Origin: an uncultured Collinsella sp.
Lineage (GTDB): Bacteria > Actinomycetota > Coriobacteriia > Coriobacteriales > Coriobacteriaceae
DNA: 12,180 nt
Direction: 5' to 3'
NCBI GenBank assembly: GCA_902494945.1
Contig: CABUVF010000048.1
Location: 1 to 12,180, forward strand
Part shown: one piece after another, positions 6,251 to 12,180 of the stretch
How the letters are laid out: each line of letters begins with the position of its first letter
How positions within the stretch are numbered: the stretch's first letter is position 1
Translations under genes and position numbers: made by a program
The notes under the pieces: model-generated
What the model was told of the DNA's origin: nothing
What the model saw: the letters and a program-made list of their open reading frames with translations, nothing else
Databases searched by the model: none

Positions 6251-7273
6251 ATGACGGCAAGCGACGCGACCGCGACAATTAAAAAGGGGAATTCGGAGCC
6301 CAGTTTCGATAAAACGGCTCAGCGCATCCTCAATCTTTTCTTTGTGCTCAACAGCTCCCCCGAACCGCTGACGACCGAGCAGATCGTCTTGGATTCTGAC
6401 CTGGGATATGGCTCGGGCAATATCGGCTCGGATAAGCGCAAGTTTCGGCGCGATCGTGACAAACTGCTCGAACGCGGCATCTTAATCAAGGAGGTTCGCC
6501 CCGCCGGTGCGCAGGAGACCGAGGAAAGCTCATGGACAATCGACCGCGAGCACACGTTTGCGGCAGGCGGCCTCATCACCGCAGACGACGCCGATATCCT
6601 GCTCAACGCTATCGACCAGACAATAGCGGCCGGCTCATCCACTTTTGCCGCGCCGCTTGCCGATATTCGTTCCAAGATTGCCTACCTCACCGGCATGTCG
6701 GCGGTAGACGAAGCACCGATCCGCCGCTCTCCCACCGTCGATGCGGTATGGAGCGCCTTTGCCGAGCGATGCGCGCTGCGATTTTTATATCAGAACGGAC
6801 GCGGTGAGCAGAAAGAGCGTACCGTCTGCGTCTACGGCATGTTCGAGCGCGAGGGCGTTGCGTACTTCTGCGGCCTCGACAATGCCACCGACGACATCAG
6901 GACATTCCGCTGCGACCGTATCGTTCGCGCTTGGCGCCCCTCGAAGGCCTACGTTATCCCTGCGGACTTCAACCTCAGCGACTACCTGTTCTTTGAATTC
7001 GATTTTGCCGACCGCCCGCCCGTTGCGGCTACGTTCTCGTTCGCCCCGCAGACGCAGATCGATATGATCAACGGCCTCACGCGCGGGCGAGGTGAGCTCG
7101 CACACACCGATTCGGGATGGACTTGGACCGTTGACGTGCGAGATCTTGAAGCCGCCGCCTCATTTTGCATGGCCCACGCCATGGACGGCATGAGGCCCAT
7201 GGCCCCCAAATCGCTCAAGCAGGCGTGGAACCACCTCATTGAAAGGACGGTGCACGAGCATGCCCGTGCGTAA
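6251..7273 (+). CDS. WYL-domain transcriptional regulator, PafB-like
   Basis: A 340-residue DNA-binding regulator. Residues about 20-80 form a winged-helix module including LTTEQI and FRRDRDKLLERGI, which closely resembles the start of PafB proteins (RxFxRDKxxLRxxGI type). Residues about 160-230 form the WYL domain. Its signature triplet has become AYF (204-206), but the downstream TFRCDRI (218-224) keeps the conserved R-x-D-R-I core. The C-terminal part (about 250-335) fits the WCX-type extension. Length agrees with PafB (about 330). ATG 6251 has GAGGA at 6242-6246, four bases upstream. The gene overlaps the next WYL gene by 14 bases, so the two are cotranscribed and probably form a heterodimer, as PafB and PafC do in mycobacteria, where they activate many DNA-damage genes. 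That role here is inferred from family and arrangement; a generic YafY-type regulator is the alternative. Confidence 0.88.
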   Translation: MTASDATATIKKGNSEPSFDKTAQRILNLFFVLNSSPEPLTTEQIVLDSDLGYGSGNIGSDKRKFRRDRDKLLERGILIKEVRPAGAQETEESSWTIDREHTFAAGGLITADDADILLNAIDQTIAAGSSTFAAPLADIRSKIAYLTGMSAVDEAPIRRSPTVDAVWSAFAERCALRFLYQNGRGEQKERTVCVYGMFEREGVAYFCGLDNATDDIRTFRCDRIVRAWRPSKAYVIPADFNLSDYLFFEFDFADRPPVAATFSFAPQTQIDMINGLTRGRGELAHTDSGWTWTVDVRDLEAAASFCMAHAMDGMRPMAPKSLKQAWNHLIERTVHEHARA

Positions 7274-8177
7274 ACTCACCAGCGAGCAGAGGCTCTCGCG
7301 CGCCATCGACATCATGGAGGCCCTCTACGCCGCCGGCGAGAGCGGCATGACACGAACTGAGATTTGCAGTCGCTTTGACATCACGGGAGTGTCGCTCGAC
7401 GAGATTCTCGAGATCGTCTCGACGCTCGCGGACCGAGAATCGGGTGCGCGCATCATCTGCGAATGCCACGGCGAGCGTGTGATCCTCACCGGTGACGCCG
7501 GACGTGTGCTACCGCTGCGCTTGAGTACCGCCGAGGGCGCTGTGCTCAACCACGAACTTGAATCGTTGGGGATCGAGCCGCAGACGGCAGCTCGGATTCG
7601 ACACGCTCTTCTACCCGAAGAGCTCGGCTATAACCAGCACGTCTTTGACACCGTCAACCACGGGTCGCACTGGCAGCAGCTGAGCTGCGCCATTCAGGAC
7701 GGCGTTCGCTGTCGTATCTCGTATCGCTCGATGGACGATGCGCGGCCACGCGAGCGTCTGGTCGACCCCTTGCGCATTACAGCAAACGGCGACCAAACAT
7801 ATCTGATTGCCTGGGACATCGCGGTCGATGAGCAGCGCACCTATCGCATGGATAAAATCGAGGGACTCGCCTTGACGGAAGACTCCGTCGTGCCTCACGT
7901 ACCGGACGTTGCATCCCTCCACGATTCCCTTGCCCGGACGCAGCGTAGCGCAAAGCTCTTGATGCCATTCGATATGGCGGAGCATCTGGACTGGGCCGGC
8001 ATCACCCTCATCGAGCACAGCGGGACAGACATGGCAACGGTAACCGTACATTACGGCTCCGAGCGTTGGCTGCTGAGCCAGATAATCGCAGCGGGCGGAG
8101 CCATCCGCATCTTGGATGACCCCGCCCTGTCAAAGCGTCTGTGCGATATGGCAAAAACCCTCGTCTGTCCGCTTTAG
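7260..8177 (+). CDS. WYL-domain transcriptional regulator, PafC-like
   Basis: A 305-residue regulator paired with the preceding gene. I place the start at ATG 7260 (MPVRKLTSEQ). The TTG at 7239 would add seven residues but lacks a ribosome site; the A/G-rich AAAGGA at 7242-7247 is 12 bases from the ATG, so initiation probably relies on coupling to the upstream gene, whose stop is 7271-7273. Residues about 8-70 form the N-terminal helix-turn-helix (RLSRAIDIMEAL, MTRTEICSRFDI). Residues about 145-205 are the WYL domain, with DPLRITANGDQTYLIAWD (169-186) and RTYRMDKIEGL (193-203). The end, WLLSQIIAAGGAIRIL (270-285), matches the C-terminal WCX extension. Length matches PafC (about 315). It ends in a tail-to-tail overlap with dinG with no terminator between. 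WYL domains are thought to sense nucleic-acid ligands; the ligand here is unknown. Confidence 0.87.
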   Translation: MPVRKLTSEQRLSRAIDIMEALYAAGESGMTRTEICSRFDITGVSLDEILEIVSTLADRESGARIICECHGERVILTGDAGRVLPLRLSTAEGAVLNHELESLGIEPQTAARIRHALLPEELGYNQHVFDTVNHGSHWQQLSCAIQDGVRCRISYRSMDDARPRERLVDPLRITANGDQTYLIAWDIAVDEQRTYRMDKIEGLALTEDSVVPHVPDVASLHDSLARTQRSAKLLMPFDMAEHLDWAGITLIEHSGTDMATVTVHYGSERWLLSQIIAAGGAIRILDDPALSKRLCDMAKTLVCPL

Positions 8178-11068
8178 CGCCGCCGCTCGTGGCGTGCACG
8201 CCACAGCTGTAGATAGTGCCCGATCTGCGCCGATTCGATGCGCTGGTAGGAGCTCGTGGGCAGCGACGTTAAGAACTTCTTGCCATAGCCCTTCGTCACC
8301 AGGCGAGGATCCGCCAAGATCAGCACACCGCTATCGGTCGACGAGCGAATCAAACGCCCTGCGGCCTGCTTAACCTCGAGCACCGCCTCGGGCAGCGAAT
8401 AGCGCGCCCATGCGCGGTCTTCGCGCAGGTTGCGCTCGCACGAGAGCGGGTCCGTGGGGCTTGAGAACGGCAACTTGGGAATGATGACGCAGCGCAGCGT
8501 CTCGCCGCTGGCATCAAACCCCTCCCAGAAGGCCTTGAGCGCAAAAAGCGACGAGGTCGGTTCGTTGATAAACCGGTCGCGCAGGCGACGAGGAGATGAG
8601 TTGCGCTGCTGGCAGTTGAGCTCCAGACCCGCACGGGCCATCTTGGGCTCAACGCGGGCGTATAGGTCCTCCATGTCGCGCCGATTGGTGAACAACGTGA
8701 GCACCGATCCGCCCATGGCAAGATGGGCGTCGACCAGTACGCGCTCGAGCGCCGTAAGATAGCTCTCACGATCGCGCGGATCGGGGATATCGCCCGCAAC
8801 GACTACAGCCATGTTCGAATCGAAGTCGTAGCTCGAATCCAAGTGCAGCGATGACGACGTTGAAGCACCGATGCGATCAAGGCCGACCGCATGGTTAAAG
8901 TGCTCAAAGCTTTTGGACACCGTCATGGTCGCCGAGGCAAAGATAGCCGTGTGAACCTCGGGTAGCCACTCGGTTGCCAAAGCCTCGCCAATGTCGATGC
9001 GCTCTGCGGTCATCGACTCTCCGCCGGCACGAAGTCTGCGATTGACCTGCAGCGAGTACACGTAGTGTTCATCGGTGCCATCAATGATGAGTTTGAGGTT
9101 CTCGGCCAGCTCGTGCAGGCGGCGCGAGATATCACCCAGGTCGACAACAACCTCGGGCTTGTCGGCGGCGACGGCTTGCACCAGCGCGTCGACGCTCTTG
9201 TCAGCTTGTTCCAATGCGTCGATGCCAGTGTAGGCCGACTGTAAGAAATCATGCCAGTCGTCTGATTCGCGCAGCTCGGGGCCAATCCATAGATTGGCAT
9301 TGTCATAACCCCCACGCGCACGGCGGCCGAGCTCGCGAACGCCATCGAACACGTCGGCGATTGCCATGCTCGCGCGGGCAACCGTCGACGTCGCCTTGGC
9401 AGTAAGGCCCAGATAGAGCGTAGAGCCCTCGGAGGTTGCCAAATCACGGGAAACCTGGCTTAGTGCGCCGGTGCTCGAGCCACCCAGGCGCTCGAACAGG
9501 ACGCGTGATTCGTCCGCCGACACCACGCGCGCCCACTGACGGCGCGCCTCGCGCTCGATGGAATGGGCCTCGTCGATTACCCAATGACGAATCGGAGGCA
9601 AAATCCTGCCCTCGGCCGCGACGTTACGGAACAGCAGGGAATGGTTGGTGACCACCACATCGGCATGCGCCGCACGACGGCGAGCACCGTGGACCAAACA
9701 TTTATCAGGGAAAAACGGGCAGAGGCGACGAGCACACTCGCGCGAGGCCGTCGTAAAGTCGGGACGGTTGACGCTGCGCCACCGAATGCCGAGCGAGTCG
9801 AGGTCGCCATCGGCTGATTGGCAGACGTACGCCATAATGACCGCGACCGCCGTGAGCGTGTCCGCCGGATCGCGCTTGGTGGTGATCTCGACCTGGCCGC
9901 GGCTCATGCGCTCGAGCTTGCGCAGGCACGGATAGTGGTCATACCCCTTGAGAGCGCAAAATGACAGACCACCGTTCAGTTGCTCGGCAAGTTTTGGCAG
10001 CTCATGGTACATGAGCTGGTCGGCAAGATTGTTCGATTTGGTCGCAATACCAACCGTGATGTTGTTACGGCGTGCTGCCTCGGCAAAAGGCACCAGATAG
10101 GCCATCGATTTGCCGACGCCTGTGCCCGCCTCAATTACACGATGAGTGCCCGTGACCAGCGCATCGTGGACCTCGAGCGCCATCGCGATCTGCTCATCAC
10201 GCGGCTCGTAGGTGGGATACATGCGATTGACCAGGCCACCTGGCGCATAGTCCGCCTCAATCTCCTCACGACTCGGCATCTTGAGGACCGGCAGTTCGTC
10301 GGCGTCCACCCGATCGTCGGCGCGATCGGCCTTGAGAACGTCAGCACGAGCGGCGCTGAGGGAGAAGATAGAACCAGGGTTCTGCCCTGCCAAGAACGAG
10401 AAGATAGGGCGATAGGACCAAGGCACGTCCGGATGCATGTCGGCTAGGCGCGCCATGAGGCCCTGGGGCAAGTCGGTGAGCGCCACGAGCAACACGCGCC
10501 ATACGCCACACAGGGCGTCGACGTCGGCATTGGCACGGTGTGATACCGAGTCGCAGCCAAACAGATCGGCCATAAAAGACAGCTTGTGCGAGGCCAGGCG
10601 CGGAAGCGCGATGCGCGACAGCGCCAGCGAATCGATCCAAATATCGCTCACGTTGACGCCGCCTTTGACCGACTCGATAAACGAGCGGTCGAACGTGGCG
10701 TTGTGTGCGATCACCGGGCAGCCACCGACAAAATCGGCGAGAGCGGCGACGGCCTCAACCGCCGACGGGGCATCTGCCACATCGGCATTTGTAATGCTCG
10801 TGAGCTCGGTAATCTCGGCGGGAATCAGCTGTTTGGGATGCACGAAGGTATCGAAGCGGTCGATGACCTCGCGGCCCGAAAGACGGGCCGCCGAGATCTC
10901 GATCAGCTCGTTATCCTGCACCGAAAGACCCGTGGTCTCGGTATCGAGGACAATCACATCTTCCTCGATAAGGCCGAAGGACTGCGTTTTGGCGCGGTCG
11001 GCAAGCGTGGCATAGGAGTCGATGACAAACTGCGGCGTTCCTGACGAAACCGCGTCCTCGATTAGCAT
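8174..11068 (-). CDS. dinG: DinG-type ATP-dependent helicase fused to an N-terminal DEDDh 3'-5' exonuclease
   Basis: A 964-residue superfamily 2 XPD/DinG helicase with a DnaQ-like nuclease domain. Exonuclease (about 36-195): VLDTETTG (40-47, D42 and E44), HNATFD (122-127) and HRANADVD (177-184, H177 and D182), so the DEDDh set is complete. Helicase: Walker A EAGTGVGKS (313-321), DEAH (499-502), SATMT (712-716), KAFWEGFDASG (845-855) and QAAGRLIRS (901-909). Four Cys (C381, C445, C450, C457) are spaced like the 4Fe-4S ligands of E. coli DinG. DinG unwinds 5'-overhang DNA, D-loops and R-loops and helps replication pass transcription complexes; the exonuclease would trim 3' ends. The start ATG 11068 overlaps the end of ddl by 7 bases, implying translational coupling. 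All core motifs look intact. Confidence 0.95.
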   Translation of the reverse strand: MLIEDAVSSGTPQFVIDSYATLADRAKTQSFGLIEEDVIVLDTETTGLSVQDNELIEISAARLSGREVIDRFDTFVHPKQLIPAEITELTSITNADVADAPSAVEAVAALADFVGGCPVIAHNATFDRSFIESVKGGVNVSDIWIDSLALSRIALPRLASHKLSFMADLFGCDSVSHRANADVDALCGVWRVLLVALTDLPQGLMARLADMHPDVPWSYRPIFSFLAGQNPGSIFSLSAARADVLKADRADDRVDADELPVLKMPSREEIEADYAPGGLVNRMYPTYEPRDEQIAMALEVHDALVTGTHRVIEAGTGVGKSMAYLVPFAEAARRNNITVGIATKSNNLADQLMYHELPKLAEQLNGGLSFCALKGYDHYPCLRKLERMSRGQVEITTKRDPADTLTAVAVIMAYVCQSADGDLDSLGIRWRSVNRPDFTTASRECARRLCPFFPDKCLVHGARRRAAHADVVVTNHSLLFRNVAAEGRILPPIRHWVIDEAHSIEREARRQWARVVSADESRVLFERLGGSSTGALSQVSRDLATSEGSTLYLGLTAKATSTVARASMAIADVFDGVRELGRRARGGYDNANLWIGPELRESDDWHDFLQSAYTGIDALEQADKSVDALVQAVAADKPEVVVDLGDISRRLHELAENLKLIIDGTDEHYVYSLQVNRRLRAGGESMTAERIDIGEALATEWLPEVHTAIFASATMTVSKSFEHFNHAVGLDRIGASTSSSLHLDSSYDFDSNMAVVVAGDIPDPRDRESYLTALERVLVDAHLAMGGSVLTLFTNRRDMEDLYARVEPKMARAGLELNCQQRNSSPRRLRDRFINEPTSSLFALKAFWEGFDASGETLRCVIIPKLPFSSPTDPLSCERNLREDRAWARYSLPEAVLEVKQAAGRLIRSSTDSGVLILADPRLVTKGYGKKFLTSLPTSSYQRIESAQIGHYLQLWRARHERRR

Positions 11069-12027
11069 GCAATGCCCGCTCGACGAAGGCCCATACGGAT
11101 CAGGCTGTCACAGACCTGCGGGAACGTCATGTCGTCGGTGTGGCGGATCTCATCCGGATACAGCGACGTATCGGTCATGCCGGGAATGGTATTGGTCTCG
11201 AGGATAATGGGACCGTCTTCGCTCACAATAAAGTCGCTGCGCGAGATACCCAGGCAACCGAGGGCCTTGTGAGCGGCACAGGCAAGTTCCTGAGCGCGAG
11301 CGTAATTCTCGGGTGAAATCTGCGCCGGAATGCGATGGATATCCGTAGGGTCGACATACTTCACGTCCAGATCGTAGAACTCGCAGTCCTCGGGCTTACG
11401 AATCTCGACAATCGGCAGGGCGCGCACGTCATCTTCGCCGTATACGCCGACGGTGATCTCGGTACCCTCGATGCACTTCTCGACCAGCACTTTGTCGCCG
11501 TACTCAAACGCCTTGGCGATTGCCGCGGGCAGCTCGGAGGGCTCATGGACCAGGGAAATGCCATAGCTGGAACCGTTGACGGCCGGCTTCACAAAGCAGC
11601 GCTCGCCACAAACCTCGACGATATGATCGATATCGACTTCGTCGCCCACCTCGAGCGCAAGGCCGGGGGCAATGGGAATGCCCGCTTTGGCGTATAGGAG
11701 CTTAGAGACCTCCTTGTCGGCACCGCAGGCGCTGGCAAGTACGCCCGAGGCCGTGTAGGGGATACCCAGGGTCTCCATGGCACCCTGCATGGCGCCATCC
11801 TCACCGCCGGCGCCGTGCATGGCGATAAATGCCACATCGAATCCGCCGGTCGCCATGGTTACCATAAAGTCATCAGCGGCCGTGTCAAGCAGCTCCACCG
11901 AGGTGTAGCCGGCTTCCTTCAGCGCCACCACAACGTTCTTTCCCGAATCGAGCGAGATCTCGCGCTCGGCGGAATGACCGCCCGCCAAGACCGCTACGTG
12001 CATGTTCTCTAGGCTTTTACCCGGCAT
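11062..12027 (-). CDS. ddl: D-alanine--D-alanine ligase
   Basis: A 321-residue ATP-grasp enzyme that joins two D-alanines (D-Ala + D-Ala + ATP to D-Ala-D-Ala + ADP + Pi) in the cytoplasm for peptidoglycan precursor synthesis. Visible signatures: AGGHSAEREISLDSG (15-29, with E21), HGAGGEDGAMQG (71-82), GSSYG (152-156), VKYVD (222-226), R263/D265 and ETNTIPGMTDTSLYP (277-291), which carries the Glu and Asn metal ligands. Tyr224 occupies the omega-loop position that favours D-Ala over D-lactate; D-Ala-D-Lac ligases usually have Phe there. Length is typical. ATG 12027 is preceded by GAGGAGGAGT (12034-12043), an unusually long purine-rich ribosome site. A second in-frame ATG eight codons in lacks such a site. 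It is the first gene of a unit continuing into dinG. Confidence 0.97.
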   Translation of the reverse strand: MPGKSLENMHVAVLAGGHSAEREISLDSGKNVVVALKEAGYTSVELLDTAADDFMVTMATGGFDVAFIAMHGAGGEDGAMQGAMETLGIPYTASGVLASACGADKEVSKLLYAKAGIPIAPGLALEVGDEVDIDHIVEVCGERCFVKPAVNGSSYGISLVHEPSELPAAIAKAFEYGDKVLVEKCIEGTEITVGVYGEDDVRALPIVEIRKPEDCEFYDLDVKYVDPTDIHRIPAQISPENYARAQELACAAHKALGCLGISRSDFIVSEDGPIILETNTIPGMTDTSLYPDEIRHTDDMTFPQVCDSLIRMGLRRAGIAC

Positions 12028-12043
12028 GGGCAGACTCCTCCTC

Positions 12044-12049
12044 TATAAT
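12044..12049 (+). promoter_or_regulatory. Perfect -10 hexamer TATAAT upstream of the gene at 12113
   Basis: An exact TATAAT on the plus strand would start transcription near 12056 and give a leader of about 57 bases before ATG 12113. No good -35 is seen 16-18 bases upstream. It abuts the ddl ribosome site on the opposite strand, so the two divergent transcripts would overlap. Tentative. Confidence 0.3.
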
Positions 12050-12067
12050 TTCTGCAGCTGATACCAT

Positions 12068-12097
12068 ATTGTAGCGATACCCTCTACGTTTCCCCAA
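12068..12097 (-). promoter_or_regulatory. Candidate promoter for ddl-dinG
   Basis: On the minus strand TTGGGG (12092-12097) and TACAAT (12068-12073, five of six consensus bases) are 18 bases apart. Initiation near 12061 would give a leader of about 33 bases ending in the strong ribosome site of ddl. It is the best promoter match in this 85-base divergent region. Confidence 0.42.
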
Positions 12098-12112
12098 AAT
12101 CGAAAGGCTTCC

Positions 12113-12180
12113 ATGAATCCCAGGACTAAATCTCAGGACATTCGCGACTTGAGCCAAAACGATATTCGCGAGCTCGTGGC
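12113..12180 (+). CDS. Start of an unidentified gene (3' partial; possibly RlmN)
   Basis: Only the first 22 codons are in the window. ATG 12113 has an AAAGG site about six bases upstream (GAAAGG then CTTCC), so it looks like a genuine start. The visible residues contain IRDLSQNDIRELVA, a short Leu/Ile-rich helix pattern. That pattern resembles the beginning of 23S rRNA (adenine2503-C2)-methyltransferase RlmN, a radical SAM enzyme whose N-terminal helical domain often begins with a similar L-x-(D/E)-(F/L)-(S/T) helix. This is a guess from 22 residues; the catalytic motifs lie outside the window. The gene is divergent from ddl, with an 85-base intergenic region. Confidence 0.6.
   Translation, partial: MNPRTKSQDIRDLSQNDIRELV

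Noticed and set aside
6217..6282. A 21-codon plus-strand ORF overlapping the start of the first WYL gene (possible leader peptide)
   Set aside because: It has no clear ribosome site and no regulatory codon run or attenuator-like structure. It is probably a chance ORF.
7239..7259. TTG start for the second WYL protein
   Set aside because: It adds seven residues with no family resemblance, and the only Shine-Dalgarno-like sequence lies within this extension.

Overview
The window is a gene-dense, GC-rich stretch of bacterial chromosome. High GC, fused exonuclease/DinG, a PafB/PafC-like WYL pair, and an LPXTG-anchored multi-domain surface protein together suggest a Gram-positive actinobacterium, most likely a Coriobacteriia member such as a Collinsella relative. 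This is an inference from gene content and style; no rRNA marker is present.

Layout. (1) Positions 2-2569, plus strand: the 3' part of a cell-wall-anchored surface protein with five tandem Cna-B/SpaA-type domains, an unassigned Cys-containing region and an LPATG sorting signal. It ends at a strong bidirectional hairpin terminator (2579-2614). (2) Positions 2636-6052, minus strand: a two-gene unit. The first gene encodes a 1058-residue membrane protein with a peptidase M28-like fold, split by a transmembrane hairpin and by an insertion of roughly 660 acidic, apparently disordered residues. The second encodes a 72-residue single-pass membrane protein. (3) Positions 6053-6250: a 198-bp divergent promoter region with candidate promoters, two small inverted repeats and a possible PafBC-type promoter motif. 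(4) Positions 6251-8177, plus strand: two overlapping genes for WYL-domain regulators resembling PafB and PafC. (5) Positions 8174-12027, minus strand: ddl (D-alanine--D-alanine ligase) followed, with a 7-nt overlap, by a 964-residue DinG-type helicase with an N-terminal DEDDh exonuclease. The dinG stop codon overlaps the stop codon of the second WYL gene. (6) Positions 12028-12112: a short divergent promoter region. A plus-strand gene starts at 12113 and runs off the window; only 22 residues are visible and RlmN is a weak guess.

How the genes fit together. ddl makes the D-Ala-D-Ala dipeptide for peptidoglycan, and dinG is a DNA-repair/R-loop helicase that rides on the same transcript. The PafB/C-like pair would be expected to control DNA-damage genes, so regulator and effector sit tail to tail. 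The least explained unit is the M28-like protein with its small membrane partner. By eye its catalytic glutamate is replaced and one metal-ligand position is a cysteine, and its long insertion carries short TTSFE-type repeats that could be phosphorylation sites. This is the best candidate for undescribed biology here. No tRNA, rRNA, CRISPR array, insertion sequence or att site was seen, and no gene-free stretch exceeds 300 bases.
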